A stretch of 64,000 nt of DNA from an uncultured Pelagibacteraceae bacterium. GTDB lineage: Bacteria; Pseudomonadota; Alphaproteobacteria; Pelagibacterales; AG-422-B15. Location: NCBI GenBank assembly GCA_902544525.1, contig CACCCN010000003.1:113818-177817 (forward strand), written 5' to 3'. Shown here in pieces: positions 1-8,577 of this stretch (position 1 is the first letter of the stretch; each line of letters starts with the position of its first letter). The notes beneath the pieces are model-generated. The model was not told where the DNA came from and did not search any database. It saw nothing but the letters and a program-made list of their open reading frames with translations. The translations under genes were made by a program, and so were the position numbers.

Positions 1-689
1 AAAAAATTCACAAATTAAAAAAAATAAAAATATTTAATACAATAAATAAATTTGAGATGAATATAAAAATCTCTATTGCAATACTAACCATTAAACCAAA
101 TCAATTAGATGATGTCTTTTCAGATGAATTAAATAATAAAATAAAAAATTCATTAATTATTTCTATTGTAGCGGGTAAAACACATTCTACATTAAAAAAA
201 CTTTCAAAAGGTAATAAAAATATAGCAAGAGCTATGACTAATACCCCAGCTGCTGTTGGATGGGGAACTTCTATTATATATTTCGCAAAGACTACAACAA
301 GTGCTAATAAAAAAAGGGCAATGCAATTAATGAGTCTTATTGGACAAGTAGAAGAAGTTAAATCAGAGAAATCAATTGATACTTTTACAGGACTTTTTGG
401 TAGTGGCCCTGCATATTTGTACTTGCTAATTGAAATATGGTCTAACTATGCAAAGAAAAATGGTTTTAAATATGCAGAACAAATGACAGTACAGACTATT
501 CTCGGCTCTATTTTATTATTACTAAATACACAAGAAAAACCTGAGTCATTAAGAAAAAGGGTTACCAGTAAAGGAGGTACTACTGAAGCTGCTCTGATGG
601 AATTAAATAACAATCAAAAATTTCAAAAACTTTTTGAAAAAGCTATCTCTAAGGCCATCAAAAAAGCTACTACTTTAAGCAAGAGTTAA
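1..689 (+). CDS. proC: Pyrroline-5-carboxylate reductase, 5' end cut by window edge
   Basis: Catalyses the last step of proline synthesis, NAD(P)H-dependent reduction of pyrroline-5-carboxylate, in the cytoplasm. The first ATG is at 57, but the frame is open back to the codon at position 3 and the protein from 57 lacks the N-terminal Rossmann GxGxxG. The gene therefore starts before the window and is not broken. Visible features are the IKPNQ segment (the family's KP motif), GSGPAYLYLLIE and the C-terminal family signature RVTSKGGTTEAAL. It converges with the histidine kinase gene, overlapping it by 4 bp at the stop codons. The fragment is about 80 percent of a normal ProC of roughly 270 residues. 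Confidence 0.93.
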   Translation, partial: KIHKLKKIKIFNTINKFEMNIKISIAILTIKPNQLDDVFSDELNNKIKNSLIISIVAGKTHSTLKKLSKGNKNIARAMTNTPAAVGWGTSIIYFAKTTTSANKKRAMQLMSLIGQVEEVKSEKSIDTFTGLFGSGPAYLYLLIEIWSNYAKKNGFKYAEQMTVQTILGSILLLLNTQEKPESLRKRVTSKGGTTEAALMELNNNQKFQKLFEKAISKAIKKATTLSKS

Positions 690-1993
690 TTTGGGATTTC
701 AATTCTAACCTTTAATCCACCTAAGATTTTACTTTCCCCTAACTCGATAGTCCCGTTTATAGAGTTTAGTAAATGTTTAGTGGTCGATAAGCCTAAACCA
801 GAGTTTGTTGAATTTTGATTTCTACTCTTATCTATTCGATAAAATGGCTTAAAAACATTGGCCCTCTCAGTCTCTAGAATGCCTTCGCCATCGTCATGAA
901 TTTCTACTTTTGTAAGTTCTGGCGATGTTTCAATAATTATTTTAACTTTTTGAGCATTTTCAAATGAGTTATTCAGTAAGTTGATAATAGATCTATTAAA
1001 TATATTGGCATTTAGTTCTATTTCGGCATCATTAATTATTTCTATATCAATATTTTTGTCATTAAAATGAATATCATTCTTTATTCTAATAATAGATTCA
1101 ATTGGATTTATTTTGATACTATCTTTGATATTTTCTTCTTTTGAAAAATTTAAATATTCTTCCAGCATTAAATTCATGTGTTTAATTTCATCTATTAAAA
1201 ATTCTTTACTTTTATCATCCTCAATTGTTTCTGCTTGTAATCGCATTCTAGTTAGGGGAGTTTTTAAATCATGACCAACTCCAGCAAGCATTAAAGATCT
1301 TTGCTCTACTTGCTTTATTATTCTATTTTTCATTTTTAAAAATTCTATAGCAGCTCTTCGAACATCGCTTGCACCAGATACTTTGAAATTAGATACATTA
1401 TTTCCTTTTCCAAATTCCTCAGCTGCCATCGCAAGTTGAGTTATTGGTTTAATTTGATTTCGCAAGAATAGAAAAGAAATAAAAATTAATATTGCAGAAG
1501 ATATAATTACCCAACCTAGAAAAATATGTACTCTAGCAGTAGACACTCTTTTTTTAGGAAAAGTAATTCGCAACATTTCTTCACCAATATTGACATATAC
1601 ATTGATATTATCATTTGCAGATTGAACCCAATGCGTTGAGTTTAAAGTACCTTGAAGCTCCCGCTTAAAACCAGAAGTTACAAAATCAAGAAATTTAATA
1701 TTATTAGCTGCATAGTTTTCTGATAGATCCTGTGAGCTTATAATTTTTATATTCATATCAGTGAAAGAGCCATAATCTCTGTTAGCTCGCAATATAGAAA
1801 TATCATTATTTTTTATTTGATTTACAGTTAAAGCAATTTCCATTGCAACAGAACGCGACATTCTTGCTATTACTCGTTCCCATAAGCTATCAAAAAAAAC
1901 AGTTACAATAATGAGTTGGAAAACAATCATTGGTAGTATAACAATTGAAATTGCTCGCACTAACAGACTTTTTGGTAAATACTTTTTAATCAT
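686..1993 (-). CDS. EnvZ-like sensor histidine kinase
   Basis: Inner-membrane two-component sensor kinase of 435 residues. Membrane segments lie at about 13-35 and 156-177 and enclose a periplasmic domain of about 120 residues. A HAMP linker follows, then the H box with phosphoacceptor H241 (GVGHDLKTPLTR), the N box (NLLNNSFENA, about 338-347), G1 (DDGEG, 367-371) and G2 (GLGLSTT, 399-405). I chose the ATG at 1993, one base after the upstream regulator's stop, over a start at 2029 that would overlap that gene by 35 bases. It is third in a marR-ompR-envZ-type operon, so its partner is the response regulator directly upstream. The signal sensed is unknown. EnvZ-like describes the architecture only. 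Confidence 0.93.
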   Translation of the reverse strand: MIKKYLPKSLLVRAISIVILPMIVFQLIIVTVFFDSLWERVIARMSRSVAMEIALTVNQIKNNDISILRANRDYGSFTDMNIKIISSQDLSENYAANNIKFLDFVTSGFKRELQGTLNSTHWVQSANDNINVYVNIGEEMLRITFPKKRVSTARVHIFLGWVIISSAILIFISFLFLRNQIKPITQLAMAAEEFGKGNNVSNFKVSGASDVRRAAIEFLKMKNRIIKQVEQRSLMLAGVGHDLKTPLTRMRLQAETIEDDKSKEFLIDEIKHMNLMLEEYLNFSKEENIKDSIKINPIESIIRIKNDIHFNDKNIDIEIINDAEIELNANIFNRSIINLLNNSFENAQKVKIIIETSPELTKVEIHDDGEGILETERANVFKPFYRIDKSRNQNSTNSGLGLSTTKHLLNSINGTIELGESKILGGLKVRIEIPN

Positions 1994-1994
1994 G

Positions 1995-2678
1995 CTAGTT
2001 GTTAACCCACAATAAATAACCAGCCCCACGTTTAGTTTTGAGGTATTTAGGAAATTTTGGGTTTAATTCTATTTTTTTTCTGAGTCTGTTAATGCAAACA
2101 TCAAGAGTTCTTTCTTGCTCAAAGCCTAATATTTTACTTAATTCTTCGCGTGAGAAAGGCTTTCCAATTTCTTTTGACAATATTCTTAAAATTGATAACT
2201 CATTAGAATTCAAAGATTTGCTTGTTTTAGATCCTGATATTTCTCCTGTGACCAGATTTAGAACAAGATTATTAATCTGGATTTGATCTTTAAAAGTCTT
2301 AGTGCTGGTTTTCTTTAAAATATTTTTAATTCGTAGTAGTAATTCTTTTGGCTCAAAAGGCTTAGCTAAATAATCATCAGCACCTAATTCAAGACCTTGT
2401 ATCACATTTTCCGTATCACCCATTGCAGTAAGGTGTATAATTGGCACCAGTGATTTCGACCTTATTATTTTTGTAAGTTCATATCCGTCAATACCAGGCA
2501 TCATAATATCTAGTATCAATACGTCAAAACTAATCAAGTTTAGTTTTTGTAATGCATCATCTCCATGAATAGCTGTTGTAACCAAAAAATTATTTTTAAT
2601 TAGAAAATCTTTTAATAGATCCCGAATTTTATCATCGTCATCAACTACTAATATGTGATTGTTAACTTTACTCATCAT
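1995..2678 (-). CDS. OmpR-family response regulator
   Basis: DNA-binding response regulator of 227 residues. The N-terminal receiver domain (about 8-120) has the acidic cluster at VVDDDD, phosphoacceptor D57 (LILDIMMPG) and conserved K106 (AKPF). A C-terminal winged-helix domain (about 130-225) ends in the family-typical KTKRGAGYLL. The ATG overlaps the MarR-family stop as ATGA, indicating translational coupling, and the kinase starts one base after this gene. The MarR plus OmpR pairing resembles the PetP/PetR arrangement of Rhodobacter; that parallel is from general knowledge and is not proof of shared targets. Confidence 0.95.
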   Translation of the reverse strand: MMSKVNNHILVVDDDDKIRDLLKDFLIKNNFLVTTAIHGDDALQKLNLISFDVLILDIMMPGIDGYELTKIIRSKSLVPIIHLTAMGDTENVIQGLELGADDYLAKPFEPKELLLRIKNILKKTSTKTFKDQIQINNLVLNLVTGEISGSKTSKSLNSNELSILRILSKEIGKPFSREELSKILGFEQERTLDVCINRLRKKIELNPKFPKYLKTKRGAGYLLWVNN

Positions 2679-3148
2679 TTATTTTTTTCTGCTAAATTTA
2701 AAAATATCTGATTAAATCCATTAACTGCCTCTGAACCAGATTTTTGAAATGCATTACTTATCTCTTTTATTGTAGGTCCAATTAAATTATTGATTATTTT
2801 TTTTGACTCATCTGAAAGATATAAGTTTTTCATTCTTTTATCTTTTTCATTCGTTTCTTGAAAAACCATTTTTTTTTCTAATAGAATCTTTAATACTCTA
2901 TTGAGACTTTGCTTCGTAATACTCAATTTTATTAGAAGCTCATTAAAAGTTATACCTGGATAAAGTAATATTATTAAAATACATCTTATATCAGCGATAC
3001 CAAAGCCATTTACACTGGCATTATCTAAAATTTGATTTTCAAAAGTTTTATAGACTAAGAAGAAATTATTTAGAGTTTCTTTTAATTTATCCTCTCGTAA
3101 ATATAAAAGTGGAGAACCTTTGTGCAGATTATTATTTAAGTCAGACAT
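2675..3148 (-). CDS. MarR-family transcriptional regulator
   Basis: Small winged-helix regulator of about 157 residues from the ATG at 3148 (MSDLNNN). An upstream in-frame ATG at 3184 would add 12 residues of atypical, aromatic-rich sequence and is less likely. The core has the expected order: a helix, then FGIADIRCILIILLYPGITF, the recognition segment LSITKQSLNRVLKILLEKK, and the wing with EKDKRMKNLYLS. First gene of the operon with the OmpR-type regulator and kinase; the stop overlaps the next start (ATGA). It is divergent from ilvE, with a gap of about 80 bp that would hold both promoters. PetP-like by context; ligand and targets unknown. Confidence 0.88.
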   Translation of the reverse strand: MSDLNNNLHKGSPLLYLREDKLKETLNNFFLVYKTFENQILDNASVNGFGIADIRCILIILLYPGITFNELLIKLSITKQSLNRVLKILLEKKMVFQETNEKDKRMKNLYLSDESKKIINNLIGPTIKEISNAFQKSGSEAVNGFNQIFLNLAEKNK

Positions 3149-3230
3149 TATGACATAATAATGATAAAAAGTTATATTAATCAACTAGATTTTCTGATAA
3201 CTAAGTAGTCTAATTTTTTACAGTAAAAAT

Positions 3231-4112
3231 ATGGAAATTTTACCTTTTGATAATAGGGACGGCCTAATTTGGATGAATGGTGAGTTTATCGCATGGAATG
3301 ATGCAAAGTGCCATGTAATTACTCAAGGCATGCACTATGCTAGCTCAGTTTTTGAGGGTGAAAGAGCCTATAAAGGAAAGATTTTTAAATCTGAAGAGCA
3401 TACAAAACGTCTATTTAAATCTGCAGCAACTTTAGGCATCGATATACCTTTTAGCGAGGATGAAATAAATGAAGCAAAGGATGAGCTTATTAAAAAAATG
3501 AACTTAGAGGACTGCTATGTTAGACCAATTGTTTGGAGAGGCAGTCAACAAATGGGATTATCTACATCGAAATCAGATGTAAACGTAGCAATAGCGGTAT
3601 GGGATGATTGGGCTTCTTACTTTAAAATTGAAGATAGGAAAGCAGGACTCAGATTAATAACTTCACCATGGAAGAGACCATCTCCCGATACAGCACCTTG
3701 TGAAGCAAAAGCATCTGGACCCTACGTTATATGTACGATGTCAAAATCATTTGCAGAAAATAAAGGATTTCATGACGCTCTAATGCTTGATTATAGGGGC
3801 TATGTTGCTGAAGGAACAGGAGCAAATATTTTTTTTATAAAAGACAATGAAATTCATACACCAATACCAGATTGTTTCTTAAATGGTATTACTCGCCAAA
3901 CTGTTATTGAGATGCTCTCAAATCAAGGGTTTGAGATAATTGAAAGGCATATTGAACCTAATGAAATAGCTAATTATGAAGAAGCTTTCTTAACTGGTAC
4001 AGCAGCAGAAATTACTCCTATTCAGTCAATTGATGATATTAAATTTAATACTGGCGACAGCACAAAGAATTTTAAATTCATGCAAGACTATCATAATCTT
4101 GTAAGATCTTAG
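3231..4112 (+). CDS. ilvE: Branched-chain amino acid aminotransferase
   Basis: PLP enzyme of fold type IV, 293 residues, for the final transamination in leucine, isoleucine and valine synthesis. The Schiff-base lysine is K160 in CEAKASG. The family segments EGERAY, EGTGANIFF and FLNGITR are present, and near the end TGTAAEITPI. The length is normal. It stands alone on the plus strand between the MarR operon (divergent) and pgsA (convergent, 4-bp overlap of stop regions). D-amino acid transaminase or aminodeoxychorismate lyase share the fold, but the EGTGANIFF and TGTAAEITPI motifs favour IlvE. Confidence 0.93.
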   Translation: MEILPFDNRDGLIWMNGEFIAWNDAKCHVITQGMHYASSVFEGERAYKGKIFKSEEHTKRLFKSAATLGIDIPFSEDEINEAKDELIKKMNLEDCYVRPIVWRGSQQMGLSTSKSDVNVAIAVWDDWASYFKIEDRKAGLRLITSPWKRPSPDTAPCEAKASGPYVICTMSKSFAENKGFHDALMLDYRGYVAEGTGANIFFIKDNEIHTPIPDCFLNGITRQTVIEMLSNQGFEIIERHIEPNEIANYEEAFLTGTAAEITPIQSIDDIKFNTGDSTKNFKFMQDYHNLVRS

Positions 4113-4657
4113 TTAAAAACACTTCGATAGTATTGATAACCACTTAAGACAGACAAGATACTTGCAATCCATAATAATAGTATTCCAGACACTTCAATAA
4201 AAATTAAGCTAGTTGAGATAATTGGGTTTAGTATTAATAAAATTAAAGCCATCATTTGAAAAGCTGTTTTATATTTACCTAAATTTGATACAGGTATAGT
4301 AATTTTTTTATTACCTTGAGCTAAAAATTCTCTTAGTCCAGATATAAAAACCTCTCTTGAAATTATGAGTAAGAGAGGTAGCAAATTAATTCCACTAATA
4401 TCTCCTCGGTAACACAGAATTATACCTACAAGTATGACTAAAAGCTTATCAGCTATCGGATCCAACATTGTACCAAAATCACTAGTAAGTGAATATTTCC
4501 TAGCCAAATAACCATCAAAAAAATCTGATAGTCCTGCAATTATAAAGCAAATTAAAGCGATTAAATTAGTCGTGTTTGTATTTAAATATATTAAATAGAC
4601 TATTATCGGAATTAAAAAAATTCTCAAAATGGTAAGTCTATTAGGTAAATTTAACAT
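4109..4657 (-). CDS. pgsA: CDP-diacylglycerol-glycerol-3-phosphate 3-phosphatidyltransferase
   Basis: Integral membrane enzyme of 182 residues that makes phosphatidylglycerophosphate, the precursor of phosphatidylglycerol and cardiolipin. The CDP-alcohol phosphotransferase motif is complete: D-G-x2-A-R-x8-G-x3-D-x3-D, seen as FDGYLARKYS followed by FGTMLDPIADK at about residues 48-72. Several hydrophobic helices follow. It is the last gene of the minus-strand uvrB-to-pgsA operon; its ATG overlaps the uvrC stop by one base (TAATG). Confidence 0.93.
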   Translation of the reverse strand: MLNLPNRLTILRIFLIPIIVYLIYLNTNTTNLIALICFIIAGLSDFFDGYLARKYSLTSDFGTMLDPIADKLLVILVGIILCYRGDISGINLLPLLLIISREVFISGLREFLAQGNKKITIPVSNLGKYKTAFQMMALILLILNPIISTSLIFIEVSGILLLWIASILSVLSGYQYYRSVFN

Positions 4658-6483
4658 TAGTTATTAAAAAAATTATATATTTTTTCAGATAATGATTTGC
4701 TAATTCCATCGACTTTTTCAAGATCTAGAATTGAAGCACCTTTAATATCTTTAACAGATCCAAAATGATTTAAAAGAAGTTTACGTCTTTTATTTCCAAG
4801 GCCAGCTATTAACTCAAGTTCAGAATTCTCTATATCCTTTTTATTTTTATTTCTGTGCGCACCTATAGCAAATCTGTGTGATTCATCTCTGATACGTTGA
4901 AGTAAAAAATAAACTGGATCGTCATTTGATAAGAAATTTTTATTTTTTTCAAATATAATTTGATCTAGTTTATTTGATCTATTTAATCCCTTATAAATTG
5001 ATAGTATTTTTATTTGTTTTAATTTGAGTTTATTAAGGAGTTCTTGCACTGTTTCATAATGCCCTTTGCCACCATCTATTAATATTACTTCTGGCAGTGA
5101 AGAATATTTTTTGTTATCATTGCCAATATTTGAGAAGCGTCTAGTTAAAACCTGCCGCATCATACCATAGTCATCTCCTGGAGTAATTTTTGAGTTATCA
5201 ATATTAAATTTTCTATAATTCTTGTTTTCAAAACCTTCTTCGCCAAATACGACCATAGCTCCCACAGCATTTTTTCCAAATGCATGACTATTATCGTATC
5301 CCTCGATACGTTTAATTTTTTTATTTAGTTTAATTAGATTTTTTAATTTTTCTAAGCTCTTAATATTACTTGATGTATCAGAAATATGTCTATTAAGTGA
5401 AATATCAGAATTTCTTAATGCATATTTAATCAACTCAACTTTCTTTCCTTTATGAGGAATGCTAAATTTAGGTTTTGCTCTATAAATTGAATTTAAAGAT
5501 TCAATGATAAGATCAATATTTTCTACTTGATGACTTACTAAAACTTCTTTTGGAGGTCTATGCTTAGTATAAAAATCAATAACAAATCTCTCTAAAATAG
5601 CTTCATTAGGCTCATCTATATTATGCTTTGGAAAATAACTCTTGTTACCCCAATTTTGCCCTGATCTATAAATAAAAACTTGAATACAAGATTTATCACC
5701 TTGTCGCGATAAAGAAATTACATCAGAGTCGCTAATATCGTAAAGATTTATATTTTGTTGACTTTGTATCTGCGTTAAAGCTTTTATTTTATCTCGGTAA
5801 CTAGCAGCTTTTTCATAATTTTCATTTTTACTTTCCTCATTCATTTTAAATGAAAGGTTTCTTTGTAAACCACTATGCTTTCCTGATAAGAAATCTTCAG
5901 CATTTTTAACAGTCTCTTTATATTTTTTTTTATTGAGTGCATCAACACACGGTGCACTGCATCTCTCAATTTGATGCATTAAACAAGGTCTACTTCTATT
6001 TTCGAAGTAAGAGTCTTCGCAAGAACGTAATTGAAAAACTTTTTGCAGTATTTTCAAAGTGTAATTTAAAGAACCAACAGTTGCAAAAGGCCCAAAATAC
6101 TTACCCTTAAACTTCTGTTTACCTCTATGCTTAGATATAGAGGGGTATTCTTGTTCATGATTAATAAATATGTAAGGAAAAGATTTATCATCTCTCAATA
6201 GGATATTATATTGAGGCTTGATTTTTTTTATAAGATTTGCTTCTAATAATAAAGCTTCTTTCTCAGTCTCAGTTATTATCGTATCTATTTGTTTGGTAGA
6301 GCGCATTAGACGTCTAATGCGATTTGTTAAATTATTATCATTTAAATAATTTTTAAGCCTATTCTTGATATTCTTAGCTTTACCAACGTATAGAACGTTG
6401 TTATTTTGATCCAACATTTTGTAGATACCAGGCTTAGTAGGCGATTGATCCACTATTGACTTAATTCTATCAATATTGTGCAT
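4657..6483 (-). CDS. uvrC: Excinuclease ABC subunit C
   Basis: The 608-residue dual-incision nuclease of nucleotide excision repair. It opens with a GIY-YIG domain (PGIYKM near residue 19, LYVGKAKN near 31, catalytic Glu in ETEKEALLLEANLIK). A UVR motif that contacts UvrB follows (YEKAASYRDKIKAL, about 215-230). The RNase H-like 5' incision domain has IEGYDNSH and VILIDGGKGH, and the tail holds tandem helix-hairpin-helix motifs (LIAGLGNKRRKLLLNHFG and VDGISKSLSEKI). It shares the operon with uvrB, which lies four genes upstream. Confidence 0.96.
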   Translation of the reverse strand: MHNIDRIKSIVDQSPTKPGIYKMLDQNNNVLYVGKAKNIKNRLKNYLNDNNLTNRIRRLMRSTKQIDTIITETEKEALLLEANLIKKIKPQYNILLRDDKSFPYIFINHEQEYPSISKHRGKQKFKGKYFGPFATVGSLNYTLKILQKVFQLRSCEDSYFENRSRPCLMHQIERCSAPCVDALNKKKYKETVKNAEDFLSGKHSGLQRNLSFKMNEESKNENYEKAASYRDKIKALTQIQSQQNINLYDISDSDVISLSRQGDKSCIQVFIYRSGQNWGNKSYFPKHNIDEPNEAILERFVIDFYTKHRPPKEVLVSHQVENIDLIIESLNSIYRAKPKFSIPHKGKKVELIKYALRNSDISLNRHISDTSSNIKSLEKLKNLIKLNKKIKRIEGYDNSHAFGKNAVGAMVVFGEEGFENKNYRKFNIDNSKITPGDDYGMMRQVLTRRFSNIGNDNKKYSSLPEVILIDGGKGHYETVQELLNKLKLKQIKILSIYKGLNRSNKLDQIIFEKNKNFLSNDDPVYFLLQRIRDESHRFAIGAHRNKNKKDIENSELELIAGLGNKRRKLLLNHFGSVKDIKGASILDLEKVDGISKSLSEKIYNFFNN

Positions 6484-6485
6484 CT

Positions 6486-6908
6486 TTATTTTCGAGATCG
6501 CTCAATTTCTATGCCAGCACTTTCAGCATCATCAATTGCATCAAGCTTTTCAAGCCTTATTTTAATGGTTTCAATTCTTGAATTTTTAAAGCACTCCACT
6601 AAAATTTTTTCTGCTAAAGTCTCTAATAGAATAGTGTGACCTGAGCTTACAATTTTTTTTATAATAATTGAAATTTCGTTATAGCACACAACATTGTCAA
6701 TTTTTTCACCCGATGAATCGGGAATATCAATAATTTTTGCAATTACATTTACCCTTAATGGTTGTTGGATATTTTTTTCATGGGCGTATACTCCTAATTC
6801 TGCATCTAACATTAAGTCATTAACAAATATTAAATTATATCCAGAATTATGATCAATATTATCAATTTCTGAATTTAATATTTTTAAATTTATTTTATTT
6901 CTGCTCAT
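6486..6908 (-). CDS. folB: Dihydroneopterin aldolase-type protein
   Basis: A 140-residue protein of the FolB fold. In folate synthesis FolB splits dihydroneopterin to 6-hydroxymethyl-dihydropterin and glycolaldehyde. The recognisable core starts at about residue 27 (FVNDLMLDAELGVYAHEK), with ETLAEKI near 98 and IRLEKLDAI near 122. A leader of about 25 residues precedes the core. Its ATG overlaps the SDR stop (ATGA), and the pairing with a pteridine-reductase-like SDR supports a folate role. The substrate side (dihydroneopterin versus dihydromonapterin, epimerase versus aldolase) cannot be decided here. Confidence 0.82.
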   Translation of the reverse strand: MSRNKINLKILNSEIDNIDHNSGYNLIFVNDLMLDAELGVYAHEKNIQQPLRVNVIAKIIDIPDSSGEKIDNVVCYNEISIIIKKIVSSGHTILLETLAEKILVECFKNSRIETIKIRLEKLDAIDDAESAGIEIERSRK

Positions 6909-7633
6909 GATAAATGTTCACCACCATCAACTACAATTAATTGCCCTGTTAAAGACTCTGTTGCTAATATATAGTTCAAAGTATTGCTTATGTCTGTAGG
7001 TTTTGAACCTTTTTTAAGCAACGTTGATTTTACTTGTTTTTTAAAATTTTTATCAGATTGATACTCATTTTTAATTGTTGGCCCTGGACCTATAGCATTT
7101 ACTCTAATATTTGGAGCGAGTGATTTTGCCAAAATAACTGTAGCAGAGTGAAGTGCTGCTTTGCTAATGTTATATGAAAAAAAAGCGATACTAGGATTAA
7201 TAACTCCTTGATCAAGAATATTAATAATATTTCCATTTTTTTCATTTTTATATTCCATTGCAAAATCTTTCGATAATTTGATTGGAGCATATAAATTAGT
7301 GTCTAAATGCTTATCCCAAGATTTAGAAGTAAAATTAAGAATTTTGTCATTTTCAAAAACAGAAGCATTGTTTATTAAGCAAGATATTTTACCAAGCAGT
7401 TTAGAGGCTTTTGAGTAGAATTTATCTACCTGACTTCGATCATTAAAATTACATTTAATAGTTTCACATCGAACCCCTAATGCAACAATTTCTCTTTTTA
7501 AAATATTTGCTGAAGTTTTAGATTTATTATAATGAATAATTATATCATATCCATTCTTAGCTAAATCCACACAAATTTGCTTACCAATTCTTTTTGAGCC
7601 TCCAGTTACCAGGGCAATAAGATTTTTTTTCAT
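6905..7633 (-). CDS. SDR-family oxidoreductase, pteridine reductase (FolM/PTR1)-like
   Basis: Short-chain dehydrogenase of 242 residues. The NADP-binding loop reads TGGSKRIGK (residues 10-18); this TGxxxRIG form is typical of pteridine reductases, whereas generic SDRs have TGxxxGIG. The segment INNAS, the catalytic YNISK and the C-terminal VDGGEHLS are present. Expected role: reduction of dihydrofolate or dihydropterins, supported by the adjacent folB with a 4-bp overlap. The ATG overlaps the exchanger stop by one base. FabG-like activity is the alternative. Assignment to FolM is inference from the motif plus neighbour. Confidence 0.8.
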   Translation of the reverse strand: MKKNLIALVTGGSKRIGKQICVDLAKNGYDIIIHYNKSKTSANILKREIVALGVRCETIKCNFNDRSQVDKFYSKASKLLGKISCLINNASVFENDKILNFTSKSWDKHLDTNLYAPIKLSKDFAMEYKNEKNGNIINILDQGVINPSIAFFSYNISKAALHSATVILAKSLAPNIRVNAIGPGPTIKNEYQSDKNFKKQVKSTLLKKGSKPTDISNTLNYILATESLTGQLIVVDGGEHLS

Positions 7634-8574
7634 TAAAATAACCTATATATATAAATTAGGTAACTCAATACAAAAACTAGCGATAATATTATATTGAGAG
7701 ATCTGTTGATTAGTATCAAAATTATTATTATTGCAGTACTTAGTGCAAGCAACAATAAATCATTTGTTTCCACATTTAGAGAAGAGAAATTATACCCTCT
7801 GGCCTTAACTATTATAATAGATGGAAACAATACAAATAAAATATTCATTATATTGCTACCAATAATGTTACCAATACCCATTGCAGCTTTCTTTTTTAAT
7901 GCAGCTACAATTAGGGTTATAAGTTCAGGAAGAGATGTGCCAAGAGCTAAAATAGTAAGGCCTATTACAGTATGGGCCATTCCTAAATTTGAAAAGAAAA
8001 CCAAAGACTCTGAGAGAAATAATTTACCTCCAATAAAAAAACCTAAAAAACTTAATAACAACTTAATAATACTTACTTCAGTCTCAATACTATTTTCACT
8101 TTCCCCTTGTTCTGTAGAAAAATTTTTTAGATGATTAATAAAAAATAAAAGTATGACAAAAAAAATAAAAGTATGAAACCAAGTTAACTGCGAATAAATT
8201 GATAAAACTAAAATAAAATATGCGGTTACTATAAACAAATATAAATTCGTTTTTTGATCAATTCCTTGCAAATGTATTTTATGCATAAGCCCGGCAAAAC
8301 CTAGAACAAGTAGCAGATTTGCAATATTGCTTCCTATTACATTTCCTAAAATAGCATCAGATGCTGGTGGTGTTTCAAATAAAGCTGCCGACAGAGATAC
8401 CATGAGCTCTGGTGCTGAGGTGCCAAATGCCACTACGGTTAGTCCAACCAGAACTTGGGAAAAGTTAAATTTTTTAGCTATAGCATCTGCTTGTGAAACG
8501 AGTTGATCAGCACTCACTATTAGTATGAATAAACTTAAAATAATGAGACTTAATTGATAAATTGAAAAAATCAT
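7633..8574 (-). CDS. Calcium/sodium antiporter, CaCA family (YrbG-like)
   Basis: Inner-membrane cation exchanger of 313 residues with about ten hydrophobic helices. It contains both inverted alpha-repeats of the family: GLTVVAFGTSAPELMVSL with GNVIGSNIANLL in the first half, and GLTILALGTSLPELITLI with GNIIGSNIMNIL in the second. The acidic residues in the GTSxPEL motifs coordinate the ion. A charged cytoplasmic loop near residues 150-165 divides the halves. It lies between uvrB (3-bp gap) and the SDR (1-bp overlap), with no obvious functional link. Confidence 0.9.
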   Translation of the reverse strand: MIFSIYQLSLIILSLFILIVSADQLVSQADAIAKKFNFSQVLVGLTVVAFGTSAPELMVSLSAALFETPPASDAILGNVIGSNIANLLLVLGFAGLMHKIHLQGIDQKTNLYLFIVTAYFILVLSIYSQLTWFHTFIFFVILLFFINHLKNFSTEQGESENSIETEVSIIKLLLSFLGFFIGGKLFLSESLVFFSNLGMAHTVIGLTILALGTSLPELITLIVAALKKKAAMGIGNIIGSNIMNILFVLFPSIIIVKARGYNFSSLNVETNDLLLLALSTAIIIILILINRSLNIILSLVFVLSYLIYIYRLF

Positions 8575-8577
8575 ATT

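Noticed and set aside
57-689. ProC looking N-terminally truncated (no Rossmann glycine motif)
   Set aside because: The reading frame is open to the window edge, so the missing part lies outside the window and the gene is not broken.
1994-2029. Upstream start for the histidine kinase (ATG at 2029)
   Set aside because: It would overlap the response regulator by 35 bases; the ATG at 1993 follows the regulator stop by one base and begins a typical N-terminus.
7694-8134. 146-residue plus-strand frame inside the exchanger gene
   Set aside because: Antisense shadow of the Na+/Ca2+ exchanger, which shows both family repeats on the minus strand.
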